A stretch of 64,000 nucleotides of DNA from Melastoma dodecandrum (GCA_029817715.1 JARUPY010000606.1:7626001-7690000), one strand, 5' to 3'. Positions 36,466 through 48,256 are shown, counted from the first letter of the stretch. Numbers and translations are program-made. The notes: generated from the letters alone by a model not told the origin.

Positions 36466-38478
36466 TCAGAACTGGAACTGCATCTCGGGGGCATACCCAA
36501 GAACCTCAAGGTGAGCCGCCATGGCCTTGTTCATCGGAGGTGGACCACATCTCAGGATCTATAAGATGATTTGACAGAAATTAACAATGGTAGCTAGACA
36601 TTGACGCAGGACGAGTGCGCGGAAACATAGGTGATTACACGAGTGTTATATGCTAACCTGAATGCCGGGTCCTGGAGCAGGGCAGTGACTCTCGATCATC
36701 TCCTTGGACACGAATCCTACCCCGCCATTCCAAACCTCTGGGGGCTGTGAGGAATGAAAAACTCGGTAATTAAAGAGACGGTGGAAGGAGGAGGAGGAGA
36801 AAAAAGACATAATATGGCAGCACATACCTGGTTTAAGACGTAGTAGATTTTGAAGCGGTCAGGATAACCGGAAGCTAAGCCATCCAGTTCTTCCTGTTGT
36901 TAAGTTAAACAAGCGAATTAGAAAGGAGTAACAAATTCATGTCCCGTCTGGTTCAGTGACATGCTGCATAATGGGCATGGAAGATCACACGGTCTTCTTA
37001 CTTTCAAAAGAATGTCATCTTGGGTAACATTGGCATATATAAGGTGGACCTTGGTTTTATCTTTGGGATTCTCCAATATTGCCCTGGCAACCTATGATAG
37101 CGGCGAAGGATGGCAACATAAGTAAACTCTCGCTTAGGGAAAGAACCTTCCATTATTTATTGATTTTAGACTTGGGAAACAAAGTAGGTCACCTGAAACA
37201 TGGGGGTGATGCCAGAGCCACCAGCAAGCATTCCAAAAGCTCTTACTTGGCCTGGTTGGTACCTAAAACGTCCCTACACAAGAAAAGTCAATAGTTTACT
37301 CAAAGGCTAGGTGGGATTGAGACATGATTGATTGCCATTTCAATTGGATGGAAGAAGAAAAATCTACCACTATTTCTCGGCCAAAATGTTCCTGAGGTAA
37401 TAGAGTACCTTTGGTCCCTTTACAGCAAGGTAATCACCCACACGCAGTTCACGGAAATGGTGAGACATCCTTCCTTGTGGATACATCTAATTGAGGACAA
37501 CAAAAATGTGAGAGAATAATGGTAAACACTATTGGCCTACACGAAGGCGATGCATGGAAAATTGGCTTCGAACGGATACCTTTATAACGAGCTCAAAGTA
37601 CCCAACGTCAGAGTCCAAGGTGGTCGGAGTGTATGGCTTTATAATCTCCTCCCCTTGGCCATCTTTGCCCCTGTTAGGACACGAAGCTAGTTTAAGGAAG
37701 CAGCCTTGGATGAAGCACATATGAAGGCTTCCACATACGTAAATCTTATCTACCGAAATCCAAAACCAGTCTGCTTTAAGTGAGAATTGTGCCAACAGGT
37801 CAATCGACATTGTCCAAATAGGTCACATCGTTGGGATGCACAGAAAAGTGACGATTTACGCAATCAGCAGCATTCAAAGAGGACAATAATACGAACTTGC
37901 AACTTATGTGCTGTCCAATTGGAAGGCCCAGCACCAAAGTAGGAGTGGGTAGCTCAAACGTGAACTTGGCAACATTATGGCTTAGCTGCGTGCGCTTGAC
38001 GAGTTTAAAGTTCTTGAAGTTTTCTGGATCCAAGCAGCCTGCATGAGGTACACAAATAACACACCAGATTAAGCTGCTTATCATTGCCCGGACATCAAAC
38101 ATCCCGATAGCATATTCATCAAAACCCAAACTCCCTCAGGAGATAAACGGCAAAACAAATCTCATCGTATCACATCAAAGTTTTGTCATGCCATCCTATC
38201 AAAGCCCAAACATCAGCCACTGAGGGTTACAAGGAATCATGAACAGCCCACGTCCCGGAGAAATCCTCCACACCTCCAAGATCACCCGCCAGCTCCCCGA
38301 AACACAACCCAATCACTAGAACCTCCAAAGGGATGGAACAGAACGTGGGAATGGATAAAAAGATGGGACCTTTGGACTTGTTGGAAGACTTGAGGAAGGC
38401 GACGGCAGCTACGACGGCGAGGACGGCGACGGCCACCCCCAATACGATCTGGAAATCCGGCGACTGCAACAACTCCAT
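36466..38478 (-). CDS. CBR1: NADH-cytochrome b5 reductase 1
   Basis: Nine exons (38370-38478, 37897-38038, 37580-37670, 37409-37486, 37193-37273, 37002-37091, 36828-36893, 36658-36744, 36466-36558) give 278 residues, close to the usual 281. An N-terminal membrane helix (residues about 9-29, [20 protein letters not shown]) anchors it to the ER. The FAD domain contains [11 protein letters not shown]. The [20 protein letters not shown] segment follows. The NADH domain contains [14 protein letters not shown] and the C-terminal [14 protein letters not shown]. It transfers electrons from NADH to cytochrome b5 for fatty-acid desaturation and related reactions. All intron phases fit. The start is the first ATG before the anchor. 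Confidence 0.96.
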
Positions 38479-38970
38479 ATCCTTTGGGAAACTCAGAAAT
38501 GTCCCGATTAGGGAACCGGGTCGGGGGGACTACTAGTGTTGGGTTTGGTGTGGGAGTGGGGTTGGTGAGTATCTTCCGTGAGGGCAATCTTTGGCGGCTG
38601 TTGTACCTAACCAACCAATGTCCTTACTTCACTTCACTTCCCCCGACCCTTTGGGCTTGGTCCGAAACGCCCAACGGTTCGCCTCGTTCGGACACTAGCG
38701 AGCGAACTGACAAATCGGATATCAAATTGTCGGTAATTAGGGGGGGGGGGGGGATTAACCGCGTCTGAAATCACTGAGGCGGGGGATCAATAAGATTAGA
38801 TGATTCTTGGGCTTGATTTTGAGGCCCTGTTATATTTCAAAACCACAGCCCATCTATCTATTTGGAAGATGGCTGAGCTTCGATTCTATATTTACTATAT
38901 TTCATAAGTTGTGTCAGTAAGAAATAATATTATTGCAATTGAATCAAGTACAACGTTGGTGGGGGGGGAT

Positions 38971-39367
38971 TCAAATCCTGTGATGAGGAGGAGGGGGAGG
39001 AGGAAGATGACGAGGATTAGGACGAGGCTGGGGATAATCATTCTCCGACACCTTCTCCCTCTCCTCGAAGAACGACTCTTCCCCTTCCAAAAACTCTACC
39101 ACCGCTCCTGATCCATCCTCCTAGAGAAACACCAACCAGACAGATGTTATATTTACTACGTATTCAAGACTTCTTACAGCTAAAAGCCAATGAATGATAA
39201 ACAAGAAAACCAAACCTAACCTGAAAGGAGTCGACGGTGGTGGTGATGGGTTCTATATTTTCCACTGCCTCCACACTCCCCGCATCGGTAGCCAAAGCAC
39301 GGTCGGTCGAGGCCGACAAGATGAGAAGAGCTGAGACCCCCAGAACCGCCAAACCTATGCTTCTCAT
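38971..39367 (-). CDS. PSY-type sulfated-tyrosine peptide precursor
   Basis: Two exons (39221-39367 and 38971-39120, 147-bp and 150-bp) join at phase 0 to a 98-residue protein. It begins MRSIGLAVLGVSALLILSAS, a clear signal peptide. A variable acidic middle follows (EFLEGEESFFEE), then a C-terminal NDYPQPRPNPRHLPPPPP. That segment fits DY-x2-P-x2-N-x2-H-x-P, the PSY1/RaxX peptide consensus (PSY1 has Asp-Tyr, Pro5, Asn8, Pro9, basic10, His11 and Pro13 at the same positions). PSY peptides are Tyr-sulfated by TPST, released from a secreted precursor and perceived by PSY receptor kinases that balance growth and stress. The Asp-Tyr pair gives the sulfation site. Odd points are Leu rather than Asp before the last Pro, and a Pro/His-rich end. 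The assignment rests on motif and architecture; no homologue search was possible. Confidence 0.72.
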
Positions 39368-40460
39368 TTCTTCTTCTTCTTCTTCTTCTTCTTTTCTTGA
39401 CGAATGTGATTTTTATATATGAAAAGATCATCTGCCTTAAAATTACCATAAGATGGTTTTATCGTGATAATCCATGATTCCCCCGCCAACCCATTATTTA
39501 TTGCCTTTTTCTCCGAACCACAACACAATATTATACTAATGATCTTCTTCATTAATTCATTCCTAATAACGTCGGAAACAGAATCACATATTACTATTTC
39601 AGACGTAATTAATTAAATTAGTTTTACTAAGTAATCTGGGCCGAAAGAGGAGGCAGCCGGGTGGGTTGGGGGCTACTTTCTTCCCATAATAGGGCTTTTC
39701 TACGATACGTTTTCCAGAAAGGAAGAAAAAGAAGAAGTTACTCCACATACATAATGAGAGGGCGGTCGGTGAAGTGCCGTTGAGATCTGCAGCAGGCAAA
39801 ATCGGGTGGTGGTGGTGGTGGTAATAAAAAATAAAATGGTAACGGAACAGCAGTGTTTGTTCATGTCAGGTCATTTTTATCATGAATGATGATGATGATG
39901 ATTTACTGTACGATACGATCATTTTTTAAAATATATATCTTTTGCTGAGTGGGATGGGAGTCACACACCCTTTTTTTTTTTAACCGGCCAACGTTCGTTT
40001 TCCTCGTGAGTCTCCATTGCTAAAAACACAAGGAAGATATCAAAACGACAGACAGAGGAGCACCACCACCACCCGCATGAAAAATCCTTTTGGTTCGTCT
40101 TCTTCGTCGAAACAACATCCTCGTGACTCAACTGAACCCACCGCACCCATTCCACCTCTCCCCCTCATGAAATGTCCTACTTTAATTTAACCCAGCCAAC
40201 CGTTGCTGATTCCCCCGGACCAAATCCCAGCCGTCGGCACCAGACACGATCTGTCCCCTCCACGTGATCCCATCCGTCCACGTGTCACCCCGCTCCCCCC
40301 ACCACCTCCAACCCCCATTTTAAAACCCCCCGACTTCCACTTCCACTTCCACTTCCAGTTCTACAACCGACGATTACAATTCCCCTCCTCTCTCGTCGTT
40401 CAATTTCTCAAGCAGAAGAGACCGTCGCTGCTCCAGTTCGGACCACACGATCGGGTTTTA
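39368..40460. other. Divergent promoter region between PSY-type and MCTP genes
   Basis: About 1.1 kb with TTC/GAA repeats just upstream of the PSY start (39369-39392), a GGT run near 39807-39820 and GAT repeats near 39886-39900. No gene was seen; it holds both leaders. The MCTP leader is long and pyrimidine-rich. Confidence 0.45.
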
Positions 40461-43457
40461 ATGGCAGAGGCTTGCCCCGGGAAGCTCGTGGTTGAAGTCT
40501 GTAATGCGAAGAATCTAATGCCCAAGGATGGCCAGGGGACTGCCAGCGCCTACGCCGTCGTCGACTTTGACGGCCAGCGGCGTAGGACCAAGACTAAGTC
40601 CCGGGATCTCAACCCCCAATGGGACGAGGTGCTCGAGTTCTCGATCCATGGCGTGGAGTCCCTGGCCTCTCAGGTGCTTGAGCTGAACCTTTACAATGAC
40701 AAGAAGACGGGGAAGAAGGGCACGTTCTTGGGGAAGGTGAAGATTGCCGGGAGCGGATTCGCGAAGTCGGGTTCCGAGACTCTGGTTTACTATCCGCTGG
40801 AGAAGAGGAGCGTGTTTTCTCAGATCAAGGGGGAGATCGGGCTTAAGGTTTATTACGTGGACGTGGACCCACCTGCTGCCGCGGTTGCGGAGGAGAAGAA
40901 GGAGCCGGAAGCAGAAGGAGAAAAGCCGCCTCCGGATGGGGAGGCAAAGGCGGCTGAGGAAGCGAAGGGGGAGAAAGCCGTTGAGGAGAAGAAAGAGGAG
41001 GAGAAGTCTACGGAGGAGGAGAAGAAAGAAGAAGAGAAGCCGAGCCCCCCTGCTGAGGAAGCGAAGCCCAAGGAAGCTCCGGTGGAGCTGCCGGCTGAGG
41101 TCGAGGAAGGTCCAGTCCAATCTCCGCAGGAGTCGGCGGAACCATCCAAAATGGTGGCCGATAAGTCCAAGGTCTCTGTGAGCGATCTCGATCTCCGCTT
41201 GTCGTCGAACGATCGTGGCCGGGCGTCATACGATTTGGTGGACAGGATGACATTCCTCTTCGTTCGCGTGGTCAAATCGAAGCGTGGGGACGATGCCTCG
41301 AAGCTTCCGGCATATGCCAAGCTAACGATCGGCACGCACGTGGTGAAAACCAGGACGTGCGTCGACAACAAGGAGTGGGACCAGGTATTCGCGTTCAACA
41401 AGGAGGGACTGAACTCGACCAACCTGGAAGTGTCCGTTTGGGTGGAGGAGAAAAAGGAGAACGAGGAAGCCGCCGTCGAGAAATGTCTGGGGTCGGTCTC
41501 CTTCGACCTGCTGGAGATCCCGAAGCGAGTCCCACCCGACAGTCCTCTGGCCCCACAGTGGTACACCCTGGAGTCCGAGACTTCGCCGGGGAACGACGTC
41601 ATGCTCGCCACCTGGCTGGGATCCCAGGCGGACGAGGCGTTCCAGGAGGCGTGGCAGTCGGATTCCGGCGGGATGATACAGCAGACTCGAGCGAAGGTCT
41701 ACCTGGCACCGAAGCTGTGGTACTTGCGCCTAACGGTTATTCAAACCCAGGATTTGCAGCTAGGTTCGGGACCCGAACCTAAAGTTCAAAGTTCCTCCCC
41801 TCGCCCTGAGCTTTATGTCAAAGGTCAGCTTGGACCTCAGCTCTTCAAGACGAGCCGAACTTCGGCCGGGCCCAGGTCATCCGGCTCGGCGAATCCTTCG
41901 TGGAATGAGGATCTCGTGTTCGTTGCAGCTGAGCCGTTCGAGCCATTTCTTGTGATCACCGTCGAGGAGGCTAAGACTGGGAATCTGATCGGGCAGGCCA
42001 AAGTACACGTGCCTAGCATCGAGAAGCGGATAGACGGCAGCTCGGATCCGCCTTCGAGATGGTTCAACTTGGCCGGGGATGAGAATAAGCCGTACGCGGG
42101 AAGGATTCATGTGAGAGTTTGTTTGGAAGGTGGGTACCACGTGCTGGACGAGGCTGCTCATGTGACCAGTGATGTGCGTGCCTCGGCGAAGCAGCTGGCT
42201 GCGCCACCAATCGGCTTGCTGGAAGTTGGCATACGAGGGGCCACCAACCTGTTGCCAGTGAAGACGAAGGATGGGATGCGTGGCACCGTCGATGCCTATG
42301 TTGTTGCAAAGTACGGTCCGAAATGGGTCCGCACACGAACCATTTTGGATCGGTTCAACCCGAGATGGAACGAGCAGCATGCTTGGGATGTCTATGACCC
42401 GTGCACTGTGCTTACGATCGGAGTGTTCGATAACGGGAGGTACAAGCGGGAAGAATCGGGGAAACCAGGGATGGATATACGCGTCGGGAAATTACGGATC
42501 CGATTATCCACTCTCGATACAAACCGGGTTTACGTCAATACATACTCGCTGGTTGCTCTGTATCCAGGCGGGGCTAAGAAGATGGGCGAGATCGAGATCG
42601 CGGTTAGATTCTCGTGCTCGTCATGGCTCAGCTTAATCCAAGCCTACTCTGCGCCGCTGCTACCGAAGATGCACTACATGCGCCCGTTTGGTCCTGCCCA
42701 ACAAGAAATCCTCAGCCATACTGCAATGCGTATAGTGACTGCCCGGCTTGCCCGGTCAGAACCTCCGTTGGGGCAGGAGGTGGTGCAGTACATGTTGGAC
42801 TCGGACTCACACATCTGGAGCGTCAGAAGGAGCAAGGCGAACTGGTTCCGCATCATTGGTTGCCTCTCACGCACCGGATCCTTCCTCCGATTCCTCGACG
42901 GGATATGCACGTGGGCCCACCCTCCAACGACAGTCCTAGCACACGTGCTCTGGGCTGCAGCAGTGCTCTGTCCGCACCTGATCCTGCCGACCATCTTCAT
43001 GTACGTGTTCCTGGTGCTGGTCCTCAGATTCCGGTACCGTCGCGGTTCCGCCCCAGGCGGAATTGATCCGCGGCTGTCGTGCGTGGAAGCAGCAAGTAAG
43101 GACGAGGTCGATGAGGAGTTTGACGGTTTCCCGACGGGACGTGCCCCAGACGTGGTCCAAATAAGGTACGACAGGCTGAGGGCGCTTGCGGGGAGGGCGC
43201 AGGCAGTGATGGGGGACGTGGCGGGGCAGGGGGAGAGGCTGGAGGCGCTGCTAAACTGGAGGGATCCAAGGGCCACAGGGATATTGGTGGTGCTGTGCTT
43301 GATGGCGTCGCTGGTGTTCTACGTCGTCCAGTTCAAGGTTATAGTGATGGCTGGGGGCTTCTACTTCTTGAGGCACCCGAGGTTCCGCAACGACATGCCG
43401 TCGGTTCCCGTCAACTTCTTCAGGCGATTACCGTCGCTCTCTGATCAGATCTTGTAA
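40461..43457 (+). CDS. QKY: Multiple C2 domain and transmembrane protein, QUIRKY-like (MCTP)
   Basis: A single-exon 998-residue protein, start ATG 40461 (MAEACPGKLV); the frame is open upstream without supporting similarity. Four C2 domains are visible: C2A about 8-132 (KLVVEVCNAKNLMPKDGQGT), C2B from about 263 (LFVRVVKSKRGDD), C2C from about 419 (LWYLRLTVIQTQDLQLG) and C2D from about 583 (GLLEVGIRGATNLLPVKTKD). Between C2A and C2B, residues about 138-225 form a Lys/Glu/Pro-rich linker characteristic of QKY-type proteins. The phosphoribosyltransferase C-terminal region holds two hydrophobic hairpins (about 820-866 and 937-967) and ends VNFFRRLPSLSDQIL. QKY sits at plasmodesmata and ER-plasma-membrane contacts, tethers membranes through its C2 domains and works with the STRUBBELIG kinase in tissue patterning. 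Intronless structure is usual for this family. Confidence 0.95.
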   Translation: MAEACPGKLVVEVCNAKNLMPKDGQGTASAYAVVDFDGQRRRTKTKSRDLNPQWDEVLEFSIHGVESLASQVLELNLYNDKKTGKKGTFLGKVKIAGSGFAKSGSETLVYYPLEKRSVFSQIKGEIGLKVYYVDVDPPAAAVAEEKKEPEAEGEKPPPDGEAKAAEEAKGEKAVEEKKEEEKSTEEEKKEEEKPSPPAEEAKPKEAPVELPAEVEEGPVQSPQESAEPSKMVADKSKVSVSDLDLRLSSNDRGRASYDLVDRMTFLFVRVVKSKRGDDASKLPAYAKLTIGTHVVKTRTCVDNKEWDQVFAFNKEGLNSTNLEVSVWVEEKKENEEAAVEKCLGSVSFDLLEIPKRVPPDSPLAPQWYTLESETSPGNDVMLATWLGSQADEAFQEAWQSDSGGMIQQTRAKVYLAPKLWYLRLTVIQTQDLQLGSGPEPKVQSSSPRPELYVKGQLGPQLFKTSRTSAGPRSSGSANPSWNEDLVFVAAEPFEPFLVITVEEAKTGNLIGQAKVHVPSIEKRIDGSSDPPSRWFNLAGDENKPYAGRIHVRVCLEGGYHVLDEAAHVTSDVRASAKQLAAPPIGLLEVGIRGATNLLPVKTKDGMRGTVDAYVVAKYGPKWVRTRTILDRFNPRWNEQHAWDVYDPCTVLTIGVFDNGRYKREESGKPGMDIRVGKLRIRLSTLDTNRVYVNTYSLVALYPGGAKKMGEIEIAVRFSCSSWLSLIQAYSAPLLPKMHYMRPFGPAQQEILSHTAMRIVTARLARSEPPLGQEVVQYMLDSDSHIWSVRRSKANWFRIIGCLSRTGSFLRFLDGICTWAHPPTTVLAHVLWAAAVLCPHLILPTIFMYVFLVLVLRFRYRRGSAPGGIDPRLSCVEAASKDEVDEEFDGFPTGRAPDVVQIRYDRLRALAGRAQAVMGDVAGQGERLEALLNWRDPRATGILVVLCLMASLVFYVVQFKVIVMAGGFYFLRHPRFRNDMPSVPVNFFRRLPSLSDQIL

Positions 43458-43649
43458 AAATCTATTTAAAAACTGGTTGCCAATCTTTTTTTCTAGAATC
43501 AAAATTATTTGTTTTTTTATCTTTAAGTATTTATTTTGATTGGTGACTTTTTTTTTAATGTTTTCAAGTTTGTCTGTGACCGTTGTTTGTGTTATCAAAT
43601 TGGGATAAAAAGGAGGATGATTTTGGTGAGGCGAAATTGTATAAATTAA

Positions 43650-45863
43650 TACGAGCAAAACATTCGATAGTTCGAAATTCGAGTTTTTTTCAACTCAAAT
43701 TTGAATAATTTCGATACCAACCTCGGAATTGAACTTAACAAAAAATTAAAATTCAGATTCAAATTTTAAAAAAGTTATTTCGAAATATCCGAAATTTTGA
43801 TAAATTAATTTAATTAATTTTTCTAATTATTTATGATACCACTTCTCCGTCGTCGCCCACCCACCCGCTCGTCGCTACTCCATCGTCGCCCGCCCGCCCG
43901 CTGTGTGTAAGTTTGGCATTGAGAGTGAACCACATTAGTTAACTTTCTTATACCCATTTTTCTTGAATATTATTTTAAGTACACCATGTTTCTCATCTTT
44001 CCTACTGCAGGTTCCACCTTTTTTGGTTCGTAAGGTGTTTGTCCAAATATTTTCTTAGTTTTGGACCAATTGTAATACTTATCTTTGATTCTTTTGTGCC
44101 AAACAGGAATTTCACGGTTCACTTGTATCTCCAGCAGGGGACGAGGACTCTCTAGAAGTTTTTCAGCTCATAAAGAAGTTGAATATTGTGCCTCACAATA
44201 AGAAATACTCTAAATCATCATGTAAGAAATTCTAGCGTCAACCATCTTTGTTGGCATGTCCCACACTGTGGTAATAAGTCCCTGATAAGTTCGAGCAGTT
44301 GTTAAATACATTAAAAATTCATGTGGGCGGTATGCTTTATTCAAAAGAGCTGTGAATATGGAAGATATTACTTATAAAGGTTGGTTGAGTTTGGATGTAT
44401 CCACTAGATGGAACTCTACTTACAAGATGTTGGATGCAGCTCAAAAGTTACAAAAAGCTTTTATGTGATATGGGCAATTAGATCGTTTGATGAAGTTTAA
44501 GCTTAAAGATGATAATGGAAGTAAAATGTTGCCTGTTCACGAAGATTGGGAGACTGTGAAGAGGTTGATAAACATTTTAAAGAGATTTTACAACTTGACT
44601 TTGAAGGCTTCTGGATCTAAGTCCATGAGTGCTCATTCTTTCTTTCATGATATTGCAAATCTTCGTACCCTTTTTAGAAAAGAAATTATAGTTGTGATAT
44701 AGATTTGTCTATGATGGCATCACAAATGGCAGCCAAGTATAACAAATATTGGGGAGCATTTAGAAAAATGAACATGTTGTTGTACTTTGCAGTAGTTCTT
44801 GACCCAAGACAAAAGTTAAAGTTCTTGATATTTACTTTGCTAGACATGTATGAAGCTGAAAAAGGCAACTATTTGAAAATGCGAATAGTGTACTTTATGA
44901 ATTGTACAATGATTATAAATGTAAGTTTGCACCAACTCGTTGACAAACCATGACATCGGGAATAGTTAATAGCCAACTAGCTGATGATGTTGAAGATGAC
45001 GATGACTCTGACGAGAATATGATAAAACGAAGAAGATATCGTTTTAAGAAGACAGAACAAATAGATGGTGAAAGTAACAAGTCGGAGTTGGATAAGTATT
45101 TGGCTGAGGATTTATAGGATGATATCAATTCATTTGATAATTTAGCATGGTCGAAAGTGTTGAGTTATAGACTCCCCATTATCGGTCGAATGGCTCGTGA
45201 TAATTTATCAATTCCTATATCTACCGTCGTTTAACACTGGAGGTCGAGTGCTTAATTCATTTCGAAGTTCATTATCTCCTAGAGTTATGGAATCTCTCTT
45301 ATGCACTCAAGATTGGTTTCAACATTCTTATTCACCTATTGATATTGAAGAAGAAATAGAAGATAATGAGCAACTTGAACATGGTAATGTTGATATTTTT
45401 AATTTTATTTGTTATGTGAAAAAGTTAGAGTTTTCGAATTATTTTTTTGTATACTAACATTACGTAGTTTTAATTATAGATTTTGAGAAAATGAGATCGA
45501 AGCGTATTCACATTTTGTGTACATTTTAAGGATTCGGAATGAAGACATGGAGAAGGCTTTTTCAAGCATCGTTATTGTTATCGGCTTGCTCTTTTTTATC
45601 GATTTTGCAATTTTATTGTTGCGATACTTATTTTATGAGGGAATTGTTGTCATTCTTTTATGGACTTACAATTTTAGTCTGTCTTATGTTGCGGGTTCGG
45701 ATTTGCTTGAAATTTTAATGATTAAATTAAATTCTGAGTCTGAATTATCGTCGGATTCGGAAATTCGGACTTAATTAAAATCGGACTCGGATTTAAACTT
45801 CAAAAAATAAACTTCGGAAGTTCGGACTTGAATATCCGAGTCCGATCCGAATGTTCACCCCTA
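43650..45863 (+). mobile_element. Decayed hAT (Ac-like) transposon
   Basis: A degenerate transposase can be read in pieces between about 44113 and 45395: SLDVSTRWNSTYKMLDAAQK, MMASQMAAKYNKYWGAFRKM and YFAVVLDPRQKLKF, then the hAT dimerisation region (SELDKYLAEDL, DDINSFDNLAWSKVLSYR, PIIGRMARDNLSIPISTV, SFRSSLSPRVMESLL). The frame is broken by at least three stops (for example near 44466, 44700 and 45115) and by shifts. The right end carries CCGAATGTTCACCCCTA (45847-45863), typical of hAT termini. The left end is degenerate, with only ACATTCG shared near 43660, so the left boundary is approximate. Both flanks carry TCGGACT-type subterminal repeats. It belongs to the RICESLEEPER/Ac group and cannot be autonomous. 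Confidence 0.85.
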
Positions 45864-46098
45864 TGTACGGTTACTTTTGAATGCGAGATATTTTTAACAC
45901 TTGTATCAACCTGACTTCGGTGGATATATATCTTTGCTGACTTAATTATGCTAATCACAACGTATTGACGTCATCCTAACCTCAGCGAAAATAACGAACA
46001 TAACTGAACAGAATTAGAGAGCGAGAGAGAGAGAGAGAGTTGTTCCTCCCTATCCTCCGCCTGCCGCCGCCTCCCACCACCCGCTCTTCCTTCTGACC

Positions 46099-48007
46099 AT
46101 GAACGAGATCGAAGAAGTCATTGAAAAGGCCAAAGAGGTCAATGAAGAGACGAAGGTCAATGAAGAGACGAAGGTCAATGAAGAGACGAAGGTCAATGAA
46201 GAGACTGCAGAGGTCAACAAGACGCCAGAGGGGTCGTCGTCTTCTTCGACGTCCTACCGTAGCGCAAGGGCTGTCCGTCTTCCGGTAAGTTGTGGCGCCC
46301 TTTCTCTTAGTTTGCCTGACGGCTACTGAAAAATCAAAGAGTTTCGTGTCTTTTGCGCTGCATCTCGTGCCGCCGCATTTCCGTGAAGTGAGGAACAAGA
46401 ATACTCCCCGAGAAAGAAAGTCGTTCTCCTTTTAATGTGATTGTTCTGTGTCGTTGCATATAACCTGTGCTGGAATTTGAGAATGCGAGAGTTGATATCC
46501 TGTCCCTGCTATCTTGATCTTCGTTTCCCTTAGATGTTCGGCAATTTTCGGTTCGTTTTCTTGGATCGGGGCGATACTAATTGATTGCATTCCTCTGCTG
46601 ATATCAAGAGTCCACCACCGATACTTCGGGACCCGATCTTTCAGACAGGCAAGGAGGCCCGGCGAATCACCCGCAGGCTTTTTGAGATACTCTTCTACTT
46701 TCTTGTCTACACGGGAGTGATGCTAGGGGCTTATTTCATTACCCGAGGATACACTTCTGCCAAGTCTCGCCACTTTAACCCTTCGGGTTGGTACCCTCTG
46801 ATAATGACCGCGATAGGTTGTGGTGGCTTCATGGCGTTGGCGTGGCACTACGCAGTCCACTGGATTCCGGAAAGAGCCGTGTTGACTGTTTTCTGGCTCA
46901 GTCCCCTGATGACCTCTGTGGTTGGAATCCTGCTCATAACGGCGAAATCTTCCTTGGGTTTAGGAATCGGCATCGTGTTGACGGTTGTAGGCTTGGCACA
47001 AGCACTCTACTACTGCTGGGTGGCCTCTCGGTTGAGTTACGCCATGAAGATCGTGTCCGCTGCCACGGCTGTCCTCCCGGATCTCACTACGGCTGCAATA
47101 CTGCTTGGACTGGCAACTGCAGGCCTGCACTCGACTATACTGGGATTTGCTATCGCGGGTTGTGCAGCTATGGGATCTGGCTGGGACGCCCTCGCAATCT
47201 TCGGCTTTGTATTGAGCCTGCTGTGGACCCAGCACACCATCAAGAACATCGTGCAATCCATGATTGCCCGCATCAAGTATAATAATTTCGCGAAAGTTCA
47301 GAGCATCCCTTCTCGGTGGGCACTCGCAGATACTCTCAAGTACTTGGTAGGTAGCATCGCCCTTGGATCGATCCTGGTCCCTGTATTTACAGTACTTCGA
47401 GGTTCTGCTCTGGCCCTGCAGTCTGCATTCGGTGGATCAGACATGTTCATGTACTCATTTGGGTGGTGCTACTACCACGTCACTTCGACACTACCAATCC
47501 ACGGGAACCGTTACGGGTTCGTTTTCTCTGGGGGATATAACAGAGGGTTCTTGCGAGGATCAAGAAATGCATGGCAGTTACTCGAACGATCTGAGATCAA
47601 TGAACTTGTCGAGTCAGATCTTACGGGTTCATTCTGCTTCTTCTCTGGCATGACGGGAGGGGCAGCGTCTGCCATAGTCGTTGGATGGTGGATGCGAGCC
47701 ACTCACCAGGATCACGTCCCACAAGTTGTGACGCTTGCTCTATTGATCGGCTATCTGATGGTAAACAAGGTCTCTTCCCTTTTCCTTTTCCTACCTCGCT
47801 CAATTTATTGTGACATGCGTGATCGGTACTGTTCCTCAGTGTCAAATTGGAACAGTGTGGGCTCAAGCTTCTGTTTCCGCATACTACATAGCTTATGCAG
47901 AGAATCCGGATAGAACCCAGTTTGAGACAATCCGTGATCGCCTTCTGGAAATGCGTAGAGGCCAGGGGTTGCGTCGAGAACTGGAGTTGAGCGATCGGCA
48001 GACATAA
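46099..48007 (+). CDS. Choline transporter-like (CTL/PNS1) membrane protein
   Basis: Three exons (46099-46284, 46609-47769, 47840-48007) give 504 residues. The acidic N-terminus has an 18-bp tandem repeat encoding VNEETK units. Many membrane helices follow (ILFYFLVYTGVMLGAYFI, YPLIMTAIGCGGFMALAW, LSPLMTSVVGILLI, LGIGIVLTVVGLAQALYYC and more). Family landmarks are SFGWCYYHVTSTLPIHGNRY, GFLRGSRNAWQLLERSE, SFCFFSGMTGGAASAIVVGW and, in the last exon, TVWAQASVSAYYIAYAENPD, matching the SLC44/CTL conserved C-terminal region. Plant CTL1 affects choline homeostasis and membrane trafficking at the trans-Golgi network and cell plate, but this family member may differ. The exon-2 acceptor is pyrimidine-poor; an alternative at 46645 would drop 12 residues. 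Confidence 0.88.
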
Positions 48008-48256
48008 AACCGGAACTGAACCAGAAAAGGGTAAACCTGTTCCCACTGTTCTTTTCGAATGCAAGTGTAAAAAATGCCAGATGCAAGTAGACATAAGACG
48101 TACTAGTTGGATCCATCAATGAGAATTCAGGGAAAAAGAACTGCGTATGGATACGATTTTTCGATTTCATTACTTCCTAGGTGATAATAACTGGACAAAT
48201 TCAATTCAGCTTCATGCTGTGTAGCCATTACGACAATTGGACAATCGCAAGGAAAG

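Noticed and set aside
40853..41611. Long antisense open frame (252 codons) inside the MCTP gene
   Set aside because: It runs opposite a conserved C2 domain and linker and its length comes from GC-rich codon use; no family resemblance.
43642..43649. 8-bp direct repeat that might flank the hAT relic
   Set aside because: The bases left of 43650 (TAAATTAA) do not match those right of 45863 (TGTACGGT), so no target duplication is supported.
46788..47282. Long alternative frames inside the CTL gene
   Set aside because: They overlap a clear membrane protein and have no splice or homology support.
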